Origin: Stercorarius parasiticus
Taxonomy: Eukaryota > Chordata > Aves > Charadriiformes > Stercorariidae
Length of the DNA stretch: 64,000 nucleotides
Reading direction: 5' to 3'
Assembly (NCBI GenBank): GCA_013396915.1
Contig: VWZL01001368.1
Coordinates: 310,001-374,000 of the forward strand
Shown here: positions 13,941-24,144 of the stretch, one piece after another
Position numbering within the stretch: position 1 is the first letter of the stretch
How the letters are laid out: every line of letters starts with the position of its first letter
Program-made: the position numbers and the translations under genes
Notes under the pieces: model-generated
Database searches by the model: none
The model's input: the letters and a program-made list of their open reading frames with translations, nothing else
Told to the model about the DNA's origin: nothing

Positions 13941-15957
13941 CAGCTACAGTCTTTCCCAAGAGCAATTGCCCTTTCTGGCAGGAAGGGGTAAAAATAGAGG
14001 CAGCTCATTAATATGGCTTGGCAGTGCTTAATGGCAGCTGGTCTGAAGAGTTAGATCAGTGGGTCTTTCCAGCAGTACTCCCGGACCACTGCCAGCAGGT
14101 GTTGCTGTGTTCAACAAAATGAAAAGAAGTGGAGGGGTGGGGAGAAAAATATTTATAAAGAGAGAAATAGGTGTGAAAAAAAAATTAGTCACTGAGTAAA
14201 GCTTTCATTAGGCCTTTGGTAAAGCTATACACAAACTCCCCGAGGCAATAAGGAGCATGCTCTGAAATGAATAATGCTTTTCACTTCTAATCTCCTTTCA
14301 GAAGTTATCCTGCACTATAAATCACATACGTGTTTGCTGTACTCCACTCGGTAGCCTTCTCTTTTTGTCACAGACCACACACTTTTGTACTGGGAATTCT
14401 CTGACCTTCTGCCATTGCGGGAGAAGCTACGGACCAGCGGGGTTCAGCACCAGTAGGGATGTGATGGTCAGCAGTCATCACACCAGCCGCTGCGAATGGA
14501 GCACTGCACTACTCCGAATCCAAGGAGAAGATAACTCTATTACTTTCAGGACAATTTTTCCACTCTCTGTAAAACCAGTGCAGTACAAGATCTCTTGCTG
14601 AGCACACGTCTGCTGCCAAATTACAACAGTCACTGCACTACCAGTAGGAAACTAATTTCAAAGACTTTTAGGGTGCTAGTTAAAATTAAATTCAGTCTGG
14701 TCCTGAGAAAAAAAGAATTCCATGCTGGAAAAGCCCTATGCCAAAACTCAGTTTTAGGATCCCCGTTAAAAATATGGTCCTGCAAATAACTAGGTATGTG
14801 CATGCTCATTATTTGTTTCTTCAAGCATGCCTCTCACTGCCTGTGAAGGGAAACAAAAAAAAAGAAAAAAAAAAAAAAGCTGTTCTTTGTAACAACTGGA
14901 ACCACCAACGTCAGATTGCAGGAAAGCTACTGAAACTTGTTTCAAGAGGCTTCAATCCACAGCATGTTACAGCCTGAAAACTTATTATATGCATATTAAA
15001 CCTGGGAAACAAAACAACCTATCTGGTCATATGTTTCCCATTAACTCCTGATTTTTTGCTCATTCTACCAAAGCTGTTGTGTGAATGCAGCACACACCAG
15101 TTGGAATCCATGCTGCTGTAAGGACTCCCTGGTATCACTGTAAGTTGAAAATTTTACATCTTTCTTCCCTGATCCAGATCAGCCATATTCCAAGACAGAT
15201 TAAACTTACATTACCAACAGGACATAAAAATACAATTATAAGTACAATTCAGGCCAAAAAAAAAATCTGAGGGATGGGGATTTTCTGGTAATCAGTGGGT
15301 GTTTTGAATGAGTAAAGACTGCATGATCATGCCATTTGTCATAAACGGTACCACATAAAGCCAGCTATTATGTGTGTTTAAGAAAGGAGATGTATTTTGG
15401 ATTTACTTTTGACCTTATATATATTACTTTTGTACTGCCTAATTGGCATGCAGTTATTTCTGATTTTCACTAATGTAAACTGAAATAAAAATTGCATTTT
15501 ACTTTATTCCACATGTGTTAATATCACACTTGCAAAAATGTGACCTGTCATTCATTGTAACTTATTTTTAGATGTCTAAACAGTTTTTAATAGTGTGATG
15601 CAATCTGCACGTCAAGAAGCCAGGAGACTTGGACAAGAGCAATATGATTCATTTTTGAAGAGCTTTAAAGGGATCCCTAAATTAACAGAAGGACATATTT
15701 ATACAAAGATTGAATTAAAAAAATTCACCCACAGCAAAAGGATTCTTAATCAAATGCATTTTCCCTGAATTTGGAAAGAATCCAAATTTGCAAATAGATT
15801 ATCTGGTATATCCTTAAGTATGAAAGAAGAAGAAAACAATTTGCAAACTAGTAATTAAGTATCTGGCAAATACTGTATTTGAACTAAATCGGTGATATCT
15901 ACATCTAATAATATCTGTATCTAGCTATGCAATAAAACAAGTTGGAGTGTGTCTTCC

Positions 15958-15964
15958 TGACTCA
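15958..15964. promoter_or_regulatory. AP-1 site (TGACTCA) upstream of INHBA
   Basis: An exact TGACTCA heptamer about 250 bases upstream of the first exon. A TGAGTCA heptamer is also present in intron 1 at 17940-17946. Occupancy is inference from the known AP-1 responsiveness of this gene in mammals. Confidence 0.45.
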
Positions 15965-16216
15965 TAATGTTTGCTTTCAGTCTGATTTTAAGTTCTATTC
16001 TTTAAATGGATACAGAGATCACCACTACAAGTTGAATCCACGGTATTTTGTCATGCTAGACAATTAGGAGTTTCCATTAGATAATTACCAGAAGTATGTC
16101 TCATACAGGAAAAACAGTCAATTGCTGATGTAACAGGATTAACCAATCCAGCACAGTGATCCGGCCCACTTACTTTTGACAGACATTATATGTGAGTGTA
16201 CACATGAGAAGTACAG

Positions 16217-16238
16217 TATAAAGCTTCGCATTATAAAT
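16217..16238 (+). promoter_or_regulatory. Tandem TATA-type boxes of INHBA
   Basis: TATAAAG (16217-16223) and TATAAAT (16232-16238) lie 15 bases apart. The first sits inside the block 'agtacagtataaa' that, as I remember it, also begins the human INHBA mRNA record. So either box could position a start, and the first one may be within some transcripts. Confidence 0.6.
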
Positions 16239-16267
16239 ACCACAAAGAGGAACTTCAGCAGTTCTTA

Positions 16268-16294
16268 ATGCACAATACAGCAGTCTCCTTCTGA
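16268..16294 (+). other. Upstream ORF in INHBA exon 1 (8 codons)
   Basis: An ATG at 16268 opens an eight-codon frame (Met-His-Asn-Thr-Ala-Val-Ser-Phe) that stops at TGA 16292-16294. After splicing of exon 1 to exon 2, this TGA is in phase with the INHBA start at 19031 and closes the frame upstream of it. No other in-frame AUG lies between the TGA and 19031. The uORF would be in the mRNA only if transcription starts upstream of 16268. Confidence 0.5.
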
Positions 16295-16494
16295 GAGTCA
16301 GGACTAGAGAGGTAAAACTTTAAATCAGCTTTTTTCTTTTAAAACTGAAACTTTTAATTCCTGTGCATGCTGTTGCATACTGTCAGGGCTATACTGAATG
16401 AATGCATATACAGAGCTTTGCAGCTCAGGTAATTTTATAGAAAGAGTCTGAACCACCATTTCTATATCTATTCAAACGCTAATGTATTTTTGTA

Positions 16495-16520
16495 CATATA
16501 TATGTATGTATGTATGTAAG
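16495..16520 (+). repeat. (TATG)n microsatellite in intron 1
   Basis: Short run of TATA and TATG units, imperfect at its left end. Confidence 0.8.
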
Positions 16521-18506
16521 TACAAATGAACTATAGATCAGCGGTATCAGCAGACTCGCTTTTCGAAAACTGATCTTTAGAAAGTTATGCTTTAATGTTA
16601 AATCTGTCATCATCATGGCATGCAAGTAAAATATGTTATACCTATATGTAATAGAGATTGTCTGTGATACGCGTACCTGCTATATATGGCAAGCAATGTA
16701 TACCCCACAGCAAGGACCCAAATATACTTACCTGTATTTTATATTGATTTATGCCTATACCTTACTTTTCATCAGACGCTGTTGGGATAGGTGCTATATT
16801 AGAACTATAAATAACCCCTTTAATTATGTCATCTGTTAGTACATCTAATCATGAATGCATATTTTCATCTGAAATTATTTTTTCATCCAATTAAACTTTT
16901 AGTTCTATTTCAAGCTGACTTTCAGACTTCGTATAATTACAACAGACTTTGGGCTGTTCACAAGATCCAAGAAATTTAGATGTATTATAGCGAGGTTTGT
17001 GTTACAAAGATGTGTTTATAAGAATGACTGCAGGGTTTATAATGCTGACAGACCCATAAGTGTAACAGTATATAACAGTATAGCAACTGAGGTCAGTAAA
17101 ACGCAGATGAGGGTGTACTGTGGATGCCTTATAACAGTGAAAGACTTATAAAAGAGCTTAATTGAAAAGGACTTGCAATATATAACATTTGTAAAACTTT
17201 GGTTGATTGTTCAATTACTTCTGTATGTTTCATTTACTCTAACTATAATTCCTTGCCTGTCTCTCAGCCCATGTGCCTGTAGTCATCTCATGGAATTTAG
17301 AGACCTTACAATGCTTATATTTATAAATTACTCCTTTCTTCTAAAATACAACAGCTGATGGTAATATAGTGAAAGTGCCTATTTGCTGGGTAGGAGGTAA
17401 GCACACCTGAGAAGACAGAGGTGTGTGAGAAAGAGAATGAAAGGAAGGTAAAGGAAGAGGGCAAATACTAAAAAAGCAGAAGGTGTTCTAAGAAAATCTA
17501 TACAAGTTAAAGTCTGGAGGGGAAGAATCTCAAAAGTTAGAGTCTATCAGCTGCAGTTTTCTCATTTTCCATTCCCAAATTCAAATATGAGGGAGTTTGC
17601 TAACTTCACCCTTGCTAGGTAAGGAACAGAACGGAGAGGCTACAGCATGTGAAGGCAACATGAAGCCATGGCAGTGGCACAGGGAATGCCTTTTCACTGC
17701 AGAGCACAACCCTCATGAGCATAAAGTGGCCAGAGTCTACCAACACTGGTTGAAACTCTGGCTCCTAGCTGTGTTTTAGATAGCCTTTCATTCCCGATGT
17801 CTTATTCTAATATTATGATTGCTCTGTGTGGTTTAAATGAATGAAACAAAAAGTGCCTTCTAATAACGACCCAAATGTAGAAGATCTTACTCAGCCTTCA
17901 CTCAGACAGAATTATTATTGGCATCGATGGGGATTTGCCTGAGTCAGGAGCGAGTATGATTTGGCCAGATGGCATGTAACACTTTTCACCTTCAAAGCAT
18001 TTTTCAGACATTACTTGATTAACCCCAAACCTAAATATATCTGCCCGAGAACTTCTAGGCACAGACTAGCATAGAAGTAGGGATATTTCTGGTGCAAGGG
18101 CACTACCTTAGCATGTCACAGATATGTGCCGTACCAACTCCTGCTTATGCTTTCAGTGCCTGACCGCGTACTGCAGCTGAAGACTGTATGATGTATTATA
18201 TAGCCCTCCAAACAACGGTGTTATTTTGCCCCTGTCAGATCTCTTGCCAGTGTTGATAATCTCCAGCATTTAGAAGTGAGCAGAAAAGATCTTTTCTCTT
18301 CTACTCAAGGCAGAATAATGTTCTGTCCAAAATATTCAGAGCCCCTACCCTCATCCCCATCTCATTCACAAGCTATCTAGCATCTCCTGCTATCCCTAAC
18401 AATACCAGGCAGGATCAAGAGCAAGGTGCTTGTTACTAAAAGGTTTCACTCTTTTCATTCATTCATGTTTCCTCTGTTTAGTTAAGCTGGTGATACTGTT
18501 GAAGGA

Positions 18507-18553
18507 ATAAAACAAACAAAACAAAACAAAACAAAAAAAAAAAAGGGAAANAA
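18507..18553 (+). repeat. (AAAAC)n/poly-A tract with an ambiguous base
   Basis: Several AAAC and AAAAC units lead into an A run, followed by 'gggaaan'. The single N at 18551 suggests that sequencing or assembly was unsure here, so the tract length is unreliable. Confidence 0.85.
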
Positions 18554-18739
18554 AGAGATTTTAGAAAAGGGGGGAGGGCAGAAACCACGAGTAGTGATAT
18601 TTGAAGAGGTGTGTGTTAGGGGAGCAATGAGCATAAGGAAGCCAGCCTGCCTGTTCCTCCCCCTTCCTAATCATAGCCTTTACTCACAGACAAAACTCCC
18701 TCCCTCTCTCATTCACTCACTCACTTTAGGCCAATCCGT

Positions 18740-18776
18740 CCTCTCTCTCTCTCTCCCTCTCTCTGTGTCTCTCTCC
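18740..18776 (+). repeat. (CT)n tract near the exon 2 acceptor
   Basis: A nearly pure CT dinucleotide run broken by CCC and GTGT, about 120 bases before the exon 2 acceptor. It is a polypyrimidine stretch on the transcribed-sense strand. Confidence 0.85.
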
Positions 18777-18897
18777 TACTCTGAGACAGAGTCAGAACTC
18801 TTCTCCCTGACAGCCACAAACATCTACAGCACTTATTGCATTCAGAGAGGGAACCTGCAAACAAAACTTCACAGAAAACTTTTGGTTCTTGTTCCAG

Positions 18898-19030
18898 AGA
18901 ATTTGCTGAAGAGAAGGAAAAACAAACAAACAAACAAACAAACCAAACCAGCCCCAAAAAAACTGTGCGTGAAGGGGGAGGAAAAGCAGGGCCTTTTAAA
19001 AAGGGAATCACAACAACTTTTGCTGCCAGG
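18898..19030 (+). other. INHBA: INHBA exon 2, 5' UTR part
   Basis: A 133-base untranslated leader. It starts 'agaatttgctgaagag', carries an AAAC tetranucleotide run (about 18918-18950), a G-rich 'ggggga' stretch and the palindrome CCTTTTAAAAAGG (18992-19004), and ends 'tgctgccagg' before the ATG. As I recall it, the human leader shares the start, the A/C-rich middle, the 'gggccttttaaaaagg' block and the end almost word for word. That supports both the acceptor and the assignment. The main frame is open through this leader and is closed only by the TGA in exon 1. Confidence 0.75.
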
Positions 19031-19418
19031 ATGCCTTTGCTTTGGAAGAGAGGATTTTTGTTGGTGCTTTGCTGGATTATAGTGAGGAGTTCCCCAACCC
19101 CAGGATCGGAGGGGCACAGTTCAGTCACTGACTGTCCATCATGTGCCCTCGCCACGCTCTCAAAGGATGTGCCCAGCTCACAGCCTGAGATGGTGGAAGC
19201 AGTAAAGAAGCACATACTGAACATGTTGCACTTGAGGGACAGACCTAATATCACCCAGCCGGTGCCCAAGGCAGCACTTTTAAATGCCATCAAAAAACTC
19301 CACGTGGGAAAGGTGGGAGAGGATGGTTATGTGGAAATAGAGGATGATGTTGGAAGAAGAGCCGAAATGAATGAAGTTGTGGAGCAAACCTCAGAAATCA
19401 TCACTTTTGCGGAATCAG
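19031..19418 (+). CDS. INHBA: Inhibin/activin beta-A subunit, first coding exon (residues 1-130)
   Basis: This exon encodes the signal peptide and N-terminal propeptide of the activin A subunit, a secreted TGF-beta superfamily ligand precursor. The protein starts MPLLWKRGFLLVLCWIIVRS, a basic-hydrophobic signal peptide of about 20 residues, and continues SPTPGSEGHS like mammalian INHBA. Residues 52-130 include the conserved QPEMVEAVKKHILNMLHL helix and the VGEDGYVEIEDD region of the straitjacket. A glycosylation sequon NIT at residue 73 sits where, as I recall, human has DVT. The start was chosen because it is the first in-frame AUG of the spliced mRNA, has A at -3, and matches the mammalian N-terminus. 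The exon ends at a strong donor (CAG|GTGAGT, 19419) in phase 1, splitting Gly130. The rest is at 30395-31281. Confidence 0.95.
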
Positions 19419-22400
19419 GTGAGTGCTTGAAAAACAAAACTGTAAAATATCCTTTGTGACAGAACTGCAATTAACTTCTTTTCTTCTCCTCAGCAATAAT
19501 GTTTTCTGCAAGGTTGTAGGATGAGACCTGAGGGAAGGGAGAAGGAGGAATGGGATGGGGGGACGGGACTCTGAAGGAATTTGATTTTTCTCACTTAGTC
19601 TTGGCCACAGATTACACTTGCTAAGCACAGGCAGCCACACAGGGAGGAAGCTCTCTAACCAATCTTGAGCAGAAAGTCAGGCTGCAGCGGGGTCCTCCAA
19701 ACTGTGCCTGTGAAGCCAGAGTACTTGCAGTAAAGTACTGGATTGCAGAGCTGATGGTGAAAGAAAAAGGGCTGAAGCCTTTGGGGGAGTTTGTCAAGAC
19801 AGAAAGTGAGCTGCAAACCACTCGAGAAACAACCCTTTCATGTAAAAATTACAGTGGAAGTTATAAAATCAGATGAAGCAGCTTTAACTTTTAGAAGTGA
19901 GAGGGCTTTTTTGGCTTTGCTTTGTTGTTGTTTTTTTTAATTTAACACAGCATCTTCAGCAATAAAGAGTTGCGGGGACTGTCAGATGACTTCAATAGAA
20001 CCGGACAAGTTGCTGTAGCTGATCCAATTTGTAATGCAGACTTCTGCATACTGGAAAAAAAAGATTCTGTTCCTAGAACGCTCCTGCCAAAAAAATGCAA
20101 CCTTGGTAGGGTGTATTTTGAACTCTTTCACAGTTCTGTTTTCCCTAACTCTAATGCAGTAAGAGCTCAGAATACAGATATTTACTAAGTAATGACTTCA
20201 GACTCACATCGACTGCCTATAGGAAACAGCTCTGAAGTTGTTCTTTACTGTCTTGCTCCTACGTGAACAGGACCAGAACCCGTTTTAATTCAATGTATAT
20301 GTATGTGCATATTTATCTGTTAGTGTATGTGAGTATGTTTATACATGCATCAATTGAAGTATCTTGCAATAACACTATCATCTAACTAACAGCAACTTTT
20401 TATGATGCTGTCTAGCCAAAGCATTTTTCCTGTTGCCAAGACGGTTTTAAAAGAATGTCATTGTTTTGTTTGGTACAGCATATGGTAGGCAAAGTATGCA
20501 AAGGAACTCCAAGCATTTTTGTTTAAAAGTTTGCTGCAGCAGTATAAACAATTAAGACAACACTCAGAGTTTCCAGTCCTGAAAACCTGTTGACTCAGAT
20601 GTTCTGTTTGCAGGGAAGCCATGCACAAGAAGTGTGCATGCTTTTAAGAGCAGACATTCCTGCTGGCTGTCCGGTTTCCAACTGTACAAGGAGCCCTTGC
20701 CTTTGGAGTCCTTGTCAATATACACATTATCAGTTCTTTCAGTATGAAAGCTCAGGCTTTTTGTTTTTTCCATCCCCTCCACTTCAGAAAGCAGGCAGAA
20801 GGTGTCAATGCCAGTGGTCATTAGAAGCAGGGGAGACTCAATGTTAGTTTAGAAGTGAGTTTTTAAAAGCAAGGAAAACTTTAAGCTATCTATGAGTCGG
20901 ATTCCCCACCTGGTTTTCAGCAGCTCGCTCTGAGCTCAGTGAAACACATATGGCATGAGCAGTGGTTTCTCTTCACTGTGTGAGTCCCAATCATTTGTAA
21001 ACACATTATTGTCTCTCCTGAGCTCTGACACAAAGGAATTTGGAATTTGATATATGCCTACTCAGTACGACACCCTCCGACGGCGGCTCCTGAAGCCATT
21101 GGCTCTCAGGGTCACGTGAGCAGCAAAAATCGTGCCATTGCCCACACACTGGCCAATAGTCCAGCCACTGATCCCCCCCGCCACAAACTACCCAACACTA
21201 CCACGTCACTTAGTTTGATTTACATAGCGTTGTCCTACCACTGCTAGCCAAATTCATTTAAGAAGACTTATGCTATGGAGTTGCACAGCTGAAGGACGGG
21301 GCATCTGCTGTGTTCCCTTGCTTTTTCTTCCCTGCTGCTGTTCTCCACCTTCATGCTAAGCCTGTCCTGAAAGCCAAGGCAGGAGGGCTCCTCCGGCCCT
21401 TTTTCCCATACCTGCTAGGCTTTGATTTGGGAGGAGGGAGGAGCAATTAGCAACCTGGAAACCAAGCTCTATGGTTTGGGATTGTAACAGAAATAATAAC
21501 TCCACTCTGTGGAGTAACTTCAGACTGCCAAAACATATTTTTTATCTATAGCCATTCATATTTGGTGTCTTGCTAACATCAGAGGATCTACCACACTTTA
21601 CAGGTGCCAATGCTGCAACAATTTAAGTAAAACTCTACCTAGGATTTCTTCCACTCACGCACCAGCAGTACTGTGTCAAATATTAAAGCAGTATTGTTTT
21701 TCCTGTTGAAGAAAGTGAGGCAAAAAGGAGAGTGACATGTCATATAGGAAGTATGAGTTAAAAAGACAGGAATAGAATATAGCCACATGGACAGTCCTCA
21801 CTTTTCACTCTGTGGGAACTGGGAAGAGTACGGATAAGTTTAAAACACCAGCCAGGAGAATAAACATGTTCCTCTCACAGTCAGGTTAATGTTCTTCCTG
21901 CTTTCAATGTGCAACTCACTCTGCCTCAAAAGAGGGCAATAGGAAATCAATGAAAATGCATGGAAACATCTCACATCATATCAAATAAAGGTCTATGGAA
22001 AGAGAAATAAGACTTTAGGCTTTTTGTTCCTTTGGGTATGACTTGACATAAACCAGCCATTCCCCCTACCTTTCAGAAGCCACATTTACTACTTGCCTTC
22101 ATAAAAAAAGTAGTATTTCCATCTTTCATCAGCCGTATCCTCAGACATACAATGAAACGGAGTGAGTGAACAAACAGTGCCCTGTGCACATGACTCTGGC
22201 TTGAGACCACAGTTTTCTAAAATAGAACAAAATTCAAATGAGCACAGGCTTCAGACAATTAAGAGGGGAAACTAAATGCAGTGAACTTGTCTGAAGCACA
22301 GGTGTAGTTATGTCCAGGAAATCAGCAAAATAGCTGGCAGGTAGTTTTCACAGCTAACAAATCCAGGCAGATCTTTACAAAATTAATGATCGCGAGTATT

Positions 22401-23769
22401 GGGCAAAAGTTTACAAATGCACCCTACTGTCCTTTGGCACTCTTACAAGTAAAACACAAAAATTATTTTCTACTTGCGTATCAAACTAAGATTACTAACC
22501 TCGATTAGTTCTGCTACGAGGGTAGCTGTGCCAGAGCTCTGTGGGTTACTTCAAGGTCTTAAAAATAGTCTTTTGAGGAGAGGGGTCATATAATTTTGTG
22601 ACAAGCAAATCTAACAGGTTCTATAATAGAGATACCCAATGCTCATAAAATATGGTCGGCTACTAACTCTTTCATTATTTTAAATAGATAGCTTATTGGG
22701 CAAACCTGGGATTTCGCCAAGTGAATTTGATCCTGGCAACTAAACTACCAATGAAATGGGTTGCTAAGACCAGCCCCCGAGAAGGTGATAGGAATTACTG
22801 GATGGAAATACTGAAATCCAAAGGCTTATCGTTAGGAGAACTGTCAGGAAAAAAATGAGAAGTCTGTCAGCTGTTTAGACCATTTCTACCTTTTTGTATC
22901 ACTTCATACTGAATTCAAGGTGAACTGACTTGATCATGTGACGCCTACTTGCATGTGCAGCTACACGTGCATACACACGCCTTTTCCTAGGAAGATACCT
23001 ACTCCTATACATCCAGGCTGGCAGTTCAGGAGGAAAAAAAGGATGGGTCGCTTCTGCCTCTTTAAATCATTTCATCAATTTTCTTTTGAAAGCGAATGCA
23101 TTTAATGGTACAGCTATCCGTGCTGAATGAAGAATGACCACGAGAGGGCACACTCCAAAGGCTTTTTGCTCCACACAAGGCAACCTTCCTACAAGCTCCT
23201 ATTTTACCTAATCGGATCCTGAATCCCAGAGATCTTTACGCTTATCTGTAGCTTCTCTGAGTGGAGCTCTTGTTTCTCTCTTCTAGTTTATTTAAAAGGC
23301 AGAAATTCACTGGAGTGGAAGACTGTAAGTAAAATAATGCAGGAAGGAAAGAGGCAAAGGGGAAAAAGATAAACTGATGGATGCTAGAAGTTCTGAAAAT
23401 CTAGAGAGATCAGAAATTATCATTATTATTTTTTACAAGATACTGAGAAATGTGACCGTGAATCATCATGCGAGCTGATTTTCTCACATCTTTTTTTAAT
23501 GCAGTCTCCTTGGCTTTTAGAAAACAAGCCTGTTTCCCCTTGATTGATTTTTTTTTTTTTTTGCTTTGGCATACTGCATCAAAGATTTCAAGTTCAGCAA
23601 ATGAAAGCAAGTTACTTCCAGAAGAAGAAAGCCATTCTGTATTAATCTGTTTCATTGTAACAAAATGTGAGAATTCAGGGAGGTTGTCTGGTTTGAGAAC
23701 AACTTGAGAAAGCACAGACAAATCTAAGAAGGTGGGAACCAGTTTTGAAAAAGATACCTGAGAGAGAGA

Positions 23770-24060
23770 AAGTACTGTATGTGTCCATCTCCATGCATGT
23801 AGTCATGCATGCAGTTTTGTATGCAAATGCAGTTGAGAATATTAGAGTATGCATTTGCCTGTATGCGTGTATAAGCGTATGTGTATCCATATGTACGGGT
23901 ACGCCAAGGCAGACATGCTTATATAGCTATACCTGCATCACTGTAATATGAATAGGTTCCTGCAGATGTGCATTCATGTGCTCTCCTGTGTACAGGATAT
24001 ATCTACACTGCATATGTGTAAATGATTCATGCTGAGGAGTTCTTATATATAGATATGCCT
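23770..24060 (+). repeat. Degenerate TATG/GCATG-rich tract in intron 2
   Basis: Scattered TGCATG, TATGTG, TATGCG and TATATA words, too irregular to be a clean microsatellite but clearly low in complexity. It contains two TGCATG words (23794-23799, 23806-23811), the RBFOX recognition motif in RNA. That may simply reflect the composition. Confidence 0.55.
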
Positions 24061-24144
24061 ATATGGGTACGGAAAGGCAATCTCATTTAAAGCAACAGCG
24101 CTTTGCAAGATTGATTTTAGTGCAAGATTGAAGCTTAGTCTGCT

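Larger units (their letters stand above)
9421..16139. other. Intergenic 5' flank of INHBA
   Basis: I see no gene. The interval contains a MIR remnant (11226-11335), two copies of an old palindromic repeat (about 11866-11940 and 12131-12172), a short imperfect local duplication around 'aaggtggt-ccaag' near 10996-11040, an A/GAAA microsatellite (13900-13940), and a non-repetitive block at about 13950-14330 with several TAAT cores and CAGCTG E-boxes that could be a conserved element. Beyond about 14.4 kb the sequence is AT-rich unique DNA leading into the INHBA promoter. Confidence 0.65.
15950..16240 (+). promoter_or_regulatory. INHBA: INHBA proximal promoter
   Basis: The region directly upstream of the conserved noncoding first exon carries, in order, a perfect AP-1 heptamer (TGACTCA, 15958-15964), a CCAAT box (16143-16147) and two TATA-type boxes (TATAAAG at 16217-16223 and TATAAAT at 16232-16238). 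The CCAAT box sits about 75-90 bases upstream of the TATA boxes, a normal spacing. The human gene is known to be driven from a promoter ahead of a noncoding 5' exon and to respond to phorbol ester and cAMP, so an AP-1 site is expected. There is no CpG island; the region is AT-rich. Exact start sites cannot be read from sequence. With TATA at 16217 or 16232 they should lie near 16245-16265. Confidence 0.7.
16210..16311 (+). other. INHBA: INHBA exon 1, noncoding
   Basis: This segment aligns by eye, from memory, with the noncoding first exon of human INHBA. The shared words are 'agtacagtataaa', 'cttc', 'aataccac/atg', 'aaagaggaa/gc' and a purine-rich end 'ggactagagag' (human 'ggaccagaaag'), over about the same length (102 against about 104 bases). 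It ends at a GT donor (16312-16313, GAG|GTAAAA). The matching acceptor is at 18896-18897. Splicing joins 'actagagag' to 'agaatttgctgaag', reproducing the human junction. The 5' limit is set by that alignment. The real cap site probably lies 30-50 bases further in, downstream of the TATA boxes. Confidence 0.75.
16312..18897 (+). other. INHBA: INHBA intron 1
   Basis: A 2586-base intron inside the 5' UTR. It begins GTAAAA and ends with a pyrimidine-rich 'tttggttcttgttccag' acceptor. It holds a TATG microsatellite (16495-16520), a TGAGTCA AP-1 heptamer (17940-17946), an A-rich AAAAC run containing the only ambiguous base seen (N at 18551), and a CT-rich tract (18740-18776). Open frames of 162 and 207 codons that start at 18594 and 18836 begin in this intron and are not expected in the spliced mRNA. 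Confidence 0.7.

Noticed and set aside
18721..19293. 190-codon minus-strand open frame
   Set aside because: It is antisense to INHBA exon 2 and its leader, including the CT tract. The sense strand is the conserved coding frame, so this is a shadow.
22725..22770. Inverted 'ggcaac...gttgct' pair resembling an RFX X-box
   Set aside because: The half-sites are separated by about 20 bases, far more than the 1-3 base spacing of an X-box.
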